64,000 bases of DNA from NCBI GenBank assembly GCA_000310025.1, contig FN649728.1, positions 4,990,056-5,054,055 on the forward strand. The letters are read 5' to 3'. Position 1 is the first letter of the stretch. The number at the start of each line of letters is the position of its first letter. This DNA is from Ectocarpus siliculosus (Eukaryota > Sar > Phaeophyceae > Ectocarpales > Ectocarpaceae). Both the position numbers and the translations under genes were made by a program. The notes beneath the pieces were generated by a model. It did no database searches. It was not told the origin of the DNA and worked only from the letters and a program-made list of their open reading frames with translations. Of the stretch, positions 1 through 11,965 are shown piece after piece.

Positions 1-414
1 TGCGCCCTTCGGCAGCTCCTTTGTCGCCACGTTGCCTCCGCCGCCGCGGGCAGCAGCTTCGTTTGGAACCAGTTCGTACACCTTGTGATAGCAAATATGG
101 GAAGGCGTCACAGTGTCAAAAGCTGCTGTATGGGCCACTGGCTACGTACATGAAGTGTGGGTTAAGGTCAAAAGAGAGCGGATATGTTGCAACACTGCAA
201 TGACGCTCGGTTTCCAACGTCGGGATTAAACCTACACAAATCACACAAGGTGGCACGCGGATATGCTTCCGCTTCAGAATCCAATAGTCCAAAAATATCG
301 GCATTCATTTTTTGGCCTGTCGGCAGGTACCGCCATAAAGCCTTGCCAGCACCTACGCTCGGTAGCGCTTCGCGAAACATACAAAAACAGCCAGCTTTCA
401 ACAGACACTAACCA

Positions 415-1099
415 TCAACATTTAGCACGGCCTTTAACACTTAGTAGTGATGCTGCAGAATGAAAACCAAAAGCACTACGCATACACACCATCGGGCACC
501 CAGGACATTGCACGAACCCCGGAGGCAGCGCTTCAATGAGGGACTCCACACTATCCGCCGCACGTTTCGGAGCACCGGGATTGCGACCCGATGCTGCTGA
601 CACGTCTGAAGCGGCTGCCGGATTGTTGGAGTCATCCCCCGCTGACCCATCTCGTACCAATATCTCACTTCCAGGAGCTCCAGCATCGTCCGATCCCGCA
701 GCTTGTGCCGCCAGGTCTGACGGTGCCGATGCTACTATTGGTGATGTGCTTTCTGGTGTTCTGCCGTCTCCCGTTGCTCCGGCCGCCTGAGGTGTTTCCA
801 AGGCGGCTGATGCCGAAGCACCGCCGGCTCCAGCTTTTTCGCTAGCGTTGCCCAATTCGCTAGCCACGGGTGCGTGCACCGCAGCCCAAGCCAGAGCCGC
901 ACTCCGTTCTTGCTTGCCTGATGCGTCGGGGTTGGCCGCTGCTTGTGCACCTGATGCTGCTGCTACTGCTACTGCTGCTGCTCCTGCTCCTGCTCCTGCT
1001 GACGCTGGCTGTTGCTCGCCGGGGGGCGCCTGCGCCGGGCTGCCATCACCGATCGGCACGCCGAGAACCGGCTCGCCGTCACCAGCCCCTCCGTGTGCT

Positions 1100-1139
<40 letters not shown>

Positions 1140-1177
1140 CCGAGGATCCGACGCCGTCGCTGTTACCGACAACAGCA

Positions 1178-1214
<37 letters not shown>

Positions 1215-1365
1215 AGGTACTGCCGTTGTTTCTGTTCTCGCCAGGTAAGCTGGCCGCGACTGGAGCAGCGCCCTCGCCGTCAAGCGCTCTCCCATTCAAA
1301 GCTTCAAGCGCCGTAGATGTACGCAAAAAAAAAGGTTGCGGTTTCAGATGGCTGAGCGCAGTCAT
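415..1365 (-). CDS. Low-complexity Ser/Ala/Gly-rich protein, probable exon of a partial gene
   Basis: I do not recognise this gene. The frame is open from an ATG at 1365 to a stop at 415 (316 codons). It encodes an Ala/Gly/Ser/Pro-rich chain with two long Ser runs, which come from the two CTG tracts read on this strand. The end is different in character: a Cys-rich stretch, FVQCPGCPMVC. A GTGTGT donor after codon ATG at 490 would end the exon in phase 0, so the last 25 codons may be intron and the gene may continue off the left edge. The ATG lies just downstream of a CTGCAG acceptor-like site, so an upstream exon is also possible. Homopolymer-rich frames can stay open by chance. The opposite strand is open too, but reads only Leu, Cys or Ala runs. 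Confidence 0.4.
1103..1138. repeat. (CTG)12 microsatellite
   Basis: Twelve uninterrupted CTG units. On the minus strand they encode the first Ser run of the low-complexity protein. Length variation is expected between strains. Confidence 0.95.
1181..1210. repeat. (CTG)10 microsatellite
   Basis: Ten CTG units, read on the minus strand as the second Ser run of the same frame, about 40 bases from the first tract. Confidence 0.95.
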
Positions 1366-4300
1366 ACAACTGCAGTAGGAACAGCAGAGGCTAACCTGAC
1401 ACCAATACAAGATCGGTTCTCCTTGTTTCCTGGACAGTGTGATTCCCCAAACCAATGAGAGCTACATACCTGCCGTTTACATGGTTTACCGCACAGGCTC
1501 CATATTTCAACCGGAATAGCGGCCATATTGTAATAAATGCTTGTTTCAGTGGGGCGGACTATTAACCCAAGCTGAAACTCATCACCTGACTCAGCCAGTC
1601 GAGCAACGCACTTTTTTGCTTGTAGCCCTTGACAAAGTGGAACACTACATTTGATATATATATATATATATTTCCTAAAAAACTGTAACGTGTGCCTATC
1701 TCAAGTTAAAAGCTCAGCTACTTCTTCTCATGTACGAACACGTGTCCAACAGCAAGTTCAAGGAATGTGTCCCCTACACGGTACGCGAATCAATTTCTTC
1801 CACACGCTATGCATAGGGCCAATTTGTACCAATGCTGCATACCAGGTAAACCCGTGTACCTGGACCCGCTGCCGGAAAGGAAGAGTCCTCCTCGCCGCTA
1901 TCGTTTCCCAGGTCGATAGCCTGTTGACACAATCAATCGCATATGTTGACCGCCGCGCGAGAACGAGCGACAAAAAGTTCAGCGAGCAAAGCAGGCAGAC
2001 GGTCGCAAGATTCACATTCTGCGCCGTACTCGAACAAGTCAGGTACCTGATATTCATCTTCACGGAGAAGAGTGCCTGAATTCTTGCCCATGGTTGGCTT
2101 CAAGCGTAGCCTACGCAGCTTTCTATTGAGTATACATCTTGGATAAAGTGCCGAATCGATGAAATTTCGGGGGTTACTATTATCGGGGACAGGGGTATGT
2201 GGGGTACGGGTACGGTCTACCGAACCCCTGCCTGTCTATTTCATGGTAAAACCGTTAAAATTGAGTTCTTCGCGTAGGCAGCCCGCTTCAAGCGCCTGCT
2301 GGAATAAACAAAACAACACTAGCTGTGCGCCCCCCCCGTTTCCCAATACTTATAAGTTTTGCATCTTTCCGAGAGACAATATCTATTTCTCCGAAGTGTT
2401 CTGTTTCTTCTTACGTTGTGTAGCCGCCCCCGGGGCATTCACACGTTAAAAGTAACGCACCCATTCCCGCAATTGTTGTTGTTGTTCATGTGGTTGTTGT
2501 CGTCACCATTTTCTCGTTGATTCTTACTTCTGAAGTACAACCGTTCTATCCATATTCGAGGGCTACCTCCCCTGTACTCCGGCTGACAAACACACGAGTT
2601 GCGCTGTCTCAAGTGTGTTGGTGCCCAACGTCCAAGTGCTGTACGGTACCGCTGGACTCAGAAGGCGTCGCTCGCCATTTCAGTACGATATCCAGCAAAA
2701 ACAGAACAAAACAAAACGAATGTGGTCGTTCACAACCAACACAGGCTTTCTTGTAAACTATGTTGAAGCCCGATAACGTGGGTTCCAGCGAGAGAGGCCA
2801 ACGGCAAACGTTAGTTTGTTTGTGTGCGCGTGCGTCCGGGGAAGGCCCAACCACCGAAAAAGAGCCCGACATCCCCAGGTGGGCGTGTGTGTTGTAACTG
2901 GTCAAGTCCACCAGCCAAAATATATACTTCTTCAGTAAAAAGCTTGCAGCCAGTGCGACAACCTAGCCTCCGGTCTACAGCAGTGACCTAATACCTGCCG
3001 GTTGGGAAAGGTCGCTTAAGGGTTCTATCGATTGTATCAACCATTTTTAAGGCCGAGGCCGAAGCTCTTTCGCCCCGTGGTGGTCTTCTCTGTTCTGTCC
3101 TTCGGCCCCCTCTCCCTTTGAACTTGTCACAATGTTAACGCCCCCCGCGATGCTCTCAAAGGATTAGATATCGGTGGCAACTTGGTAGATATGAACTCGA
3201 CGGTTCACGTATACCAATTACAACAAGGAATCCCTCCGGAGTGGGCTCATACAAGTAGCATAACCAGGGTGATGCAAGACAAAATAACAAGCAAATACAG
3301 CACGACCAGCCCACAGCTGGCTGCCGGGTCCCAATTGTGGCGTTTCCGAAGCTCAACTCACACGGTTGACGTGCTTGGACTAATATAGAAAGACGAAAAG
3401 ACCAACGATACAGAGCCAAAGAGCAATAACTGCATGTACAGCAGTCTTACGACGAAGGCCCACCCCACCCAATACCAACAGCTAAAATACTTTTATTTTG
3501 GTCTGACTGGTCTCGGTGGGTCTACCTCGTTCCCTCGCACAGCAGGACATGCTGGTAAGAAATAAACGGCGACGGTTGCCCGAGACAAGAGGTTCTTCAA
3601 TGGTGGCTATTCTGTATATCTATTCTGTGATCTTGTGAATACGGTGGTGATTTCTAACAGAGTTCCGAAGAGGCAGATGGTCGGAAAACACAGCAGCCGT
3701 CCAGCAGCGGTGCGGGTAGAGCTTGTCCTCAGCCGGGCGTAAAATAGAGTGGTCTACTATGCTATTAGCATTTACTCCTATACCTTCATAAGCAATCTTG
3801 GAATACGTGAAAAACGAACGATCCTCTCCGATCTCAATTCCACACCTGAAAGGCTGACGCCCCCGCCCCGTTGGGATGCTGCTGCTGCCAAGCAGCCACT
3901 AACGAGGCATCCAAAAACGGCGCTGGTTCGTCCCCCTCGCTGTCGCTAGATAAAGAGATGACCTACCGGGGGAGTTGGGGCAGACAAGTCGTGTAGGGCA
4001 GGTCCGCAGAGGGTGTGTCGGCGGCACCCTTGCATCCTTCATCAGCTTCACAGCTTCACAGCTTCACAGCTTCACACCTACCCACAACTATTGTACCTCT
4101 ATACATGACTCCTGCTGTAGATATATCCTTTTCTAGCCATCGACACATGTCCAAAGCTACTGCCTTCACAAACCAACCCACAAAAGAAAGTGTGTTCAAA
4201 TGTTTATCATGGTCGAACGCAGTTACTACTGCTCACAGGTACCGCTATCCATGGAGCGAGCGAGGTGAAGTGGACAAACTGACTTCAAAGGACGCGCATT

Positions 4301-5025
4301 GAAGTTGTACACAACGTGATGAAAGGAGCAATCCGGATATGGAACGTGCGCGATCTACAAGTGCGATCTTCGAGACTGCATGGCGCCCTTCTCCACCCTA
4401 GGGCAAGCAAGCGACATGGCGGAGCTGCGAATTCGTCGTGGATGTAGACTACACGAGGCACCGGTGTGATCATGACCCTATTATCACCCCGTTCCAGAGT
4501 TTCAGACCGCGTCTCTGAACACATAAATATCAAAGGAACTATCCACATCCAGCCCCAGTCAACCCACCTCGGCTGCCATGCTTTGACGACCAACACGCGC
4601 GATGCACGGGCGCGTCAGGGTGGAGGTGACGTTGATTACTGGGGTGATTGTGTGATTGTTGATGTTTTTTTTTTTTCGATGACCGGGTTGTCGGGTGTTC
4701 CACCAAACTCCGTTTTCCGCTCGTGGCGGGGACAGTCATCATGTAGACACGTTAATTACTATTATTTTTTTATTATTTTTCTTACTATGACAGATCACTT
4801 GAAATCAGTGACCCTTCTGTCTATTCAACCGCCGCACAACAGGGCGAAGCAATGCCTCTTGTCCGCTATGGTGAGCGGAAGCTGTTGTACTTCTCAACAG
4901 AAGCCGCTGCTGAAAGTCGGGGAGGCGTCGTGATTAGCGATGCCCTACCGAGTCATGCTTCGGTTGTCGCACGTCGTGCGCTGTAGCTCGAGATCGGCTT
5001 TTGACACCAAGGTCGGGCGGTGGGC
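1366..5025. other. Non-coding stretch, no gene recognised
   Basis: Short frames occur on both strands, but none shows exon-like splice borders plus plausible protein composition. It holds a short (TA)n run near 1656-1672, a TTG-rich patch near 2473-2500, and copies of the recurring ACAGCAGT 8-mer near 2977 and 3438. Confidence 0.5.
4043..4077. repeat. Short tandem repeat, unit AGCTTCAC
   Basis: An 8-bp unit, AGCTTCAC, is repeated about four times in a row. Confidence 0.8.
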
Positions 5026-5598
5026 TACAGCAGTACGGGCCCGGAGATAAGAAACGTCATAATCCGGTCGAGGCTCAATCCCTTATTTTGCGTCGAAGGC
5101 CCGGCCGAAGTCGCCCATTTTCTTTAAAAGGCATTTCATATTCCTTTGGACTGTCACATCCTCCTGATGCTGTTATTTCTCATTGTTCTTTAATTTCTGG
5201 CGAAGAATATGCAGCAAGTAGTCTATACAACATCACCAAACATTCATGCAGCAGCGGGTGTAAAGTAGCCCGCGCAGGCGTCGAGTAGCTACAAGCGCGG
5301 AGGTGGGGGGGGGGCAGCGCCAACAATCACTCCCCCCTACGAAAAAAAACGTTGTCCAGCTAGGTACGGGGGGAGTGTGAGCACGGAAGGAGCAGCAGTG
5401 GAACGTTTCTTATTGGATACGCTCCCCCAGCAACCCTTGTTTCTCATGTATTGGGGGTATCGCACGATCGTGTTTCTTATTGGGACGTTTCTTATATGTC
5501 GTGTCTGAGATAGAGATGTGTTTCTTAGTCCTTTTTCCTTATTTTTCGTAAAAAGTTGAGCCTTTTTTTTAACGGAATTTCGGGCCCGCACTGCTGTA
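5026..5598. mobile_element. MITE-like non-autonomous element with terminal inverted repeats
   Basis: The two ends are 18-bp inverted repeats with one mismatch: TACAGCAGTACGGGCCCG at 5026-5043 and its reverse complement at 5581-5598. If the outer TA is a target-site duplication, the termini are CAGCAGT..., which suits a Tc1/mariner-type integration. That is inference. Inside, the motif TAAGAAACG recurs near the left end and in inverse orientation several times near 5404-5525, like sub-terminal transposase sites. No transposase frame is present, so the element would be non-autonomous. Confidence 0.55.
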
Positions 5599-6546
5599 TG
5601 CCATGTGATGAAAATGCCTCGAGAAAAAAAAAATCGGAAAAAAATCGGTCTGGAGAGACCCAAGTTAGTGCTTGGAATTACCGGATCACCCTTATCACCC
5701 CTACAGCCGAACTTAGCACAGTGGTTCGTGCGGCCCTCACCCAACAACAGTTGTCTGCCTCTGACCGTGTACATGTATGTGTGGCTTGATAACTTCTTAT
5801 TTTGAGCAGATATTCGTCGCTGATGACGAATTTACTTCTTGTTCCCATACGTGTCCCACCAAGCGGCAAACAAACTACGTCAACGTCCGTTTGGATCCAT
5901 TCGAAATATATACCATGTATTTGATGGTACGTTGTAAGGCGTAAGACTACAGCGTATGATTTATGTGTATCTGGGTACAGAATAAAAATCGTCAATATTT
6001 AACGTATTTCTCGTGCACCAGCTCAGCGCCGGTAGCCTACAGACGTTCATGTGGCAATGACTACAAAAGACCAACACCTGGTATACCCTACCCGTGGATC
6101 GGACGCACCATCACATCTATCTTCCTTCCGCAATCACTGCAGTTGGATACAAAAATGCTGGCGCGGCAACACCAAAACAATAACAGAAGACTCAAGGTAT
6201 CATGGAGCGGCATCATTGAGTCACTTTCAACCGTCTGGGTCCACAGGGGCACGTTGGGGATCATGATGTTCCCCCGCTCTACCATAAACGGGTGCGAGCT
6301 ACGAAGAAGATGGATATGTGTAGAGAGATATATCAACTTGGTCACAGATTTTGGCCACCTCGTATCACGCTTGTCAATGAAACATGCTCTCGAGCATGAA
6401 AGAAACAGAGAGACTGGAATAGTTGTCCTCTCACGCAATTTCAAGGCGAAAATACATCGAATGCATGCTTCCACCAGGCGAACAATTCTCTACCTGCTTC
6501 CCAACTTTGGCTGCTGTTTGCTAGCATCCTATTGATCTATGCTGTT
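5599..6546. other. Non-coding stretch, probably includes the 3' region of the downstream minus-strand gene
   Basis: No exon recognised. It lies directly past the stop codon of the minus-strand rhamnose-synthesis gene, so its right part is likely 3' UTR. No polyadenylation signal could be fixed. Confidence 0.4.
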
Positions 6547-9500
6547 TCACGAGCGCTTAGGCAGCTTATCGGGGATGATGCCCTCCGCTGTGAGGTTCTC
6601 TTTCATTCTCTTGAACACCCCCTGCATCGCGACGTGGATCTCTTTGATTTCCATCTCAGGGAGAGCATTTACCATCTTCGACACGTCCTGAATGAAGACG
6701 ACAAGCAACGGCAGCGTGGCAATGAGCACGTTGGATAGCGCTCACGAGGTGTTGCCGTTGACGGTGGGTAGGTGATCAACTCTTCGCTGGTGATACACCT
6801 TTGGTGGTCGTCGGGGGTAAGCCTTGTGCTCTGACCTTTGTATCGGGTATTGTGATACAGCCTTGAGCGTTTGCAACTCTGGCGTTAGCACTGAAGATAG
6901 TTTCACATGTGCAAGGTCCTGTAACAATATCAGCAAGAACGATCCCGACACTTTGACTACTCAGGACGTCCTGTTAGAATGTTGGTGCGCATCTTTCGTG
7001 TGTTCGGGTGGATCTTGTCAGTCTCAAGGATAACAAGCGCGGTAACGACAAGGTTTGAAACATCCGTGAGAAAGGCAGGGACTAGGGTATGCCCTCCACA
7101 GCACATGTCTTGCGGCAGCCAAAAAAAAACACAGATAACGCCCAGGTGTCGATTGACTTTCGGGTTTGGTTGCATCGTGAGCGCACACTGTTGTCCTTTG
7201 GTAGTACACCGTACACTGTATGCAATGTCGGATGTCGGTTATCGTCTCATCGACACATCGGGAGGGGTACGAGAGGAAGCAGAAACAACAACCGCGACGG
7301 ACGTCACCACTTGAAAAACGCACCGAGAAGCAGCAGCAGCAGCGGGTGCCTGCTACTACACTCACCAAGGTGTTGTTCGATCGGCCCGCGACCAAGATCT
7401 TGTCCTGCTCCTCAACCGTAAAGTTAGTGTAGGTGTACGAAGGGTCAATGTACTCCTTGTACATATCCAGGATCTCGTTGTGGCTGATCGCTCCCGGGTT
7501 ACAGAAGTTGTACACCCCCTGGATGCACACAACCCAAAAACGCAACCAAAGGACAAAAACAGAAATTGTGAGGTAGATACGTCGCGTCCATTACACCGTC
7601 ACATGAGCAAATACAAAGAGGCAAGCAAACAAGGACGTAGCCACTTGGGTCGGTGGACTTCTTGCGCGCCATAACGCGGGCTTCGTGGTCGCCAATTTCA
7701 TCCAGCTTTACACCAAGTCTAAAACCCGTAACAAGCACTGGTTTACTTTTCGGAAAACAAGCACTTGTTTACTTCCGAAAAACAAGCACTTGCTCTTTAC
7801 TTTTCGTGATCCTTTTTACTCGCAGTTTCTAACTACCCTACGCCCTTGGCTCTCGAACTGAACAACTCCGACTCGGATGCACAACGAAGAAACCCTCGGC
7901 GCGCTGGTCTCCCATTTCCAACGCGACAAGGGTGCAGCTATCCTTCCCGCAAGCTTGTGTTCTCACGCACAAGTACGTTCAACTACTAGGCACGAAATCA
8001 GGACCAAACACGCCGCCAAGATTCGAACTATCCACCAAATTCGCTGAACAGGCTACTATAAATTCACCCATGCTGAGGCGACCCACCGAAAATCTACGAG
8101 GGGGGGGGAACAGCAAAGTGCCCAAGACAGTCAACTAATGATAAGTACACGTTTCGGTGCCAAGTCAGCAGCACCAGCATCAAAAATTACCACGGAGGCA
8201 CCGCCAATAACAGCAAGTGGGGGGATAAGATAATGTAGGGTGGGAACTTGGTACACACACAGCACATGATCAAGAGCGAGCATACCTCCAACTTTTTGTC
8301 CGCCATTGCCAGCGACACCGGCAGGAGGTCTGTGAGCACCGTCATGGAGTTTGGGATGTTCACCACCTTGAAAAGGAAAGAATGGCAACAAAAAGAGGTG
8401 CTGGGTGCCCGGGCGAAATCGAGGCGATGTACTCGTCTACCACATAACTCAGATTTTTCGGGATGTGTTGTTCCGGTTCGTGATCTTTATCACGTAGGTT
8501 TAGATAAATTGCCGTGCAGCACGGACTATTGCGAGCGCCGTCAGGGAGGTATCTTCAACATGACGCCACCACCACTTGTTTTTTAGGTCGACTCCTGACC
8601 ACCACCCTCCCCTCCCACTAGAACGGCCGGTGTGTCGCATCGTAGCCTTTGAGGTCGAGGGAGTCAGGGGCTTGCCGAGAAATGTAGCGGCACACCGTAG
8701 ACCACACACACACCCCGAGCCCCGCTTCAAAAGTAACAAAGCCATTTCCAACGCATGGCAAGTTTTACTGTATGGCTGACTCCTGCGGCGAGCTATTGAG
8801 ATACTCGCCGCTGCGTTGACGATTCATTCATCTGCGGTGGCGAAGTTGCCGCTACACACAGAACGAATCTAACAAAGCGGCGATAAAAGATGTTCAAAAA
8901 GTAGGCTGCCTCACAAATGTAACTGTCTTCGTACCCACGGCACGAATCGTCAACGCAGCGGCGATAAAAGATGTTCAAAAAGTAGGCTGCCTCACAAATG
9001 TAACTGTCTTCGTACCCAACCGCAGTCGAGTGGCGAAGCAGCGACATCGTGCTACCGTTGCCGTCCTGACATCATGGCGGTCCGCCGTGTACCATAGCAT
9101 CGTGTGCGGCAGCACACCATACCATACCGTACTATACCTTGTCGTACTTGACGATCTTGGTGACGAAGTTGCGCGGGCTCAGGTCATCCGAGATAGGCAT
9201 TCGCACTCGCAGGACACACACGTTGGGGAACACCCTCAACATCTGCAAAGCCACGCAACAAGAACGTGAATAAAGAGGTAAAGAGGCAGGTTTGGAAGGT
9301 GGGTTTCGTTCGTGCGGCACGTACCGGTCGGAAACGTGTAGGTTGGGGTGGGCTGGTTACGGTGAAGCGGGCAGCCACCCACAGCGAGACGTAACGTTGT
9401 CACCGCCTAGGGAACAGGAATAAAGGCGAATTACAACACAAGGCAACATGCAAACAAGCAAGCAAACGGACACGGTAGCCAAGAGCACAACCTCACGACG

Positions 9501-11965
9501 GGTAGGTAGAGAACAGATGTTTCGCACCAATCGTAGAAAACATACACCAAACCATATTGCACTCATCGCGTGTCCCGTCTTGTCCGCCATGCAAACAGTG
9601 CACAAGGAGAGGGTAACTTCGAATGTACAAGTACAGTAGCATGCAACAAGAGATGGCAGTATACGGTAACATCAGTCACCCGGCGGCGAAAGCCGGCGGC
9701 GTACTCACGTTCTCCACCATACCCTTGGTGTCCGAGTAGAAGGACGCCTTAAAATTGGGTGCGTCGGACTCGAGGAAACCCTTTCCCCCGATCGTGTGTT
9801 CGGCATCGTATTCGTAAATGCACCTTTGTCGCGGCCGAACGGAAGGTGAACGGTTGGCTTTTGGCTACACGCATAGTTGAAAAATGACGTGTTGATTTTA
9901 TTACTTCTATTATTTAGTATTTTGCCAAGGATCAATAGAGTTCTGGTATCGAAAAGATTAGACCTTTTACAGCAGTACAATATCTGAAGAAAATGGAGAC
10001 GTGCTGTTCCATCACAGATGTTCAAAATTGCGCAGATACACGGAGTGGATGCAACGTTTTGCTTCCCAGGGTAGCCGGAGCGGGCACTCAGAAACCCACC
10101 ATCCATGGCGGTCCATGGCGGTGAATGTGAAACTACGTACCCATGCTGTACGTTCTTCTCCACAGTACTGAGAGGCACCTAATCGTACAAATATGGCTTG
10201 TGGCAAGATGGTGCATAGGACGACCCGACAACCCCAGTGCTACTGTAGAGGAGGTGAAGCCTGGTGACTAGCGGCCCTACTCTTACTGCAGTATATGGCA
10301 TGCTATCGTGTTTCAAGAGCTGACATTACCAAGCTGAGAAACAAACGTGGTTTGAACATCCGACTTGTCTACATCTGAAACAAGCGTCTATAGCTTTGCT
10401 TCCTTCGCCACCAGACTAGACGAGATATTCTTGGATACATGTATCAAGCGCATGGCGTACCCGGTGGCGTATATTGTGCAGTGAATACTCTTGCTCGAGC
10501 ACAGGTCCGCCAGGTTGAGCGTGCCGATAACGTTCGCCCGGATCGTCTCTGGGCGGTGGCTTTCGCACCAGTCCACGTTTGGCCGCCCCGTCTGGTCGTG
10601 CATGATACACCATAATTCCGTTCATAACAATAATAAAACATGCGAAGCATACGGGAGAGAGGCACCACGGATCGGGCAGATGGAAACTGTCAGAGAAACA
10701 TCCTTCGTGGACGCGACCGACAATCTGATAAAAACGAAGATATGATTTACACGGCGAACTCAGGGAAATCTGCCACTGAAAGCTTCCGCGGGCGGCGGCT
10801 TGCCAGTCTGCTCTGTCCAGATAAACAGGAGGGTGTGCTTCTCCACAAGAGGTTCACGACGTCTGTGGAGACCGGACCGGTTCCGTGTTGCGAATGGGAC
10901 AATACACCAACACCCTCGTCGATCATGGCACCGCCACATAAAAATAGCAACAACGAGAACAATATACCACTCACCACACCGGCGGCGTTGAGGACATGGG
11001 TTGGCTTGATCGTCTCAAGCTCTCTGCACGTGGGAGGGAGAGGCAAGAGCGGGGGAACAAGCCGTAAAAACCGGGAACGATGTACGGGACAAGCAAAAAT
11101 ATATATATATATTATGCCAAATGAAAAACATACCGGCAGCACGCCAAAGAACCAACCCCACAACATCCGCCATCGGGATTTTCTCCTGCGGTTCACCAGC
11201 ACCAATACAACAAGAGTACAAGCACACAGACAAGATGCATGTGCTTGTTTACTAACGTTGTGTCGTCATCCCATGCGTTACCCATCACTCAAGAGTGTGT
11301 ATCTATCCTATGGTCTTGCCTCTCTGCCTGACAATCTCCGATAGAGGATCACACGGAAGAACTCCTCCGTGCACGCCTCGAACCAGACTGGTTGCTACAG
11401 CACGATGTGCGAATTTCTTACAAACGTCACGTCACCAGGACTCGGGCTCCCCGCTTGGTCGCTGGACGGGCTCGCGGTGACCACTACCATACTATTCAAC
11501 TGTTTGGGCCTTTGACAATACACCAACGAATGGCAGGATAGGGTCCCTGGTTGACAGCCGTGGGCAGTGAAATGCAAACGCGGTCGTTCGTGCGAGGCAT
11601 ACGAAACGTTCTGGCTATGTCATGACACTGCTGCGTCCTCCAACTACTTAGGCACTGCAGTAGCAGTCAACAAGCCTGGGGTAGGAGTACGACGAAAGGT
11701 TGAACAAACTCAAAGGAGCCAAATAACCCCGTAAATTGTGTGCATATGCAGGAAGCGAGTCGTTCCCGGCAGGATGGCAAGTCGGTGAACCTACGCCCCC
11801 GTTTGCTAGGCAAAAGGTCAAAGGATTGAGCGTAGGGTCTCACTTGAGTACGCTCTCTCGGTTCTCGAGCCTGGAGTCGGCAAGGTGCACCGTCTTCCCC
11901 TGCTCCCTGAGGAGGGTAGTGAGCTTCCCGCCCAACCAGCCGGTCTTCCCGTACAGCAGGTACAC
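6547..11965 (-). CDS. UER1: UDP-L-rhamnose synthase, 3,5-epimerase/4-reductase (NRS/ER type), 9 exons
   Basis: This family converts NDP-4-keto-6-deoxyglucose to NDP-L-rhamnose with NADPH in the cytosol. Exons, in transcript order: 11965-11844, 11023-10975, 10591-10461, 9823-9709, 9242-9138, 8366-8286, 7518-7366, 6918-6799 and 6687-6547. All have GT/AG borders and compatible phases. Visible landmarks are the Rossmann motif YGKTGWLGG, then KPTHVLNAAG, TGRPNVDWCE, the catalytic YxxxK (YSDTK), CVLRVRMPISDDL, VVNIPNSMTVL, NPGAISHNEILDMYKEYIDP and AGRSNN. These match plant NRS/ER and the C-terminal half of RHM proteins almost block for block. There is no N-terminal 4,6-dehydratase domain, so another gene must make the keto-sugar. 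No convincing start exon was found upstream of 11965. The last two exons give a longer, more divergent C-terminus than in plants. The reported span therefore lacks the first few codons. Confidence 0.9.
7735..7805. repeat. Imperfect tandem repeat in an intron
   Basis: AACAAGCACTTG-type units followed by TTTACTTTTCGG-like sequence recur three times, inside the intron between the exons at 8286 and 7518. Confidence 0.6.
8877..9018. repeat. 61-bp direct repeat, 81-bp period, in an intron
   Basis: Positions 8877-8937 and 8958-9018 carry the same 61 bases, beginning GCGGCGATAAAAGATG and ending CTTCGTACCCA. They lie in the intron between the exons at 9138 and 8366 of the rhamnose gene. Identity by eye is complete, so the duplication is recent. 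Confidence 0.95.
11099..11113. repeat. (TA)n microsatellite
   Basis: A short run of TA dinucleotides inside the second intron of the rhamnose-synthesis gene. Confidence 0.8.

Noticed and set aside
848..1378. Plus-strand open frames reading long Leu, Cys or Ala runs
   Set aside because: They are translations of the CTG tracts in other frames. The minus-strand frame has better overall composition.
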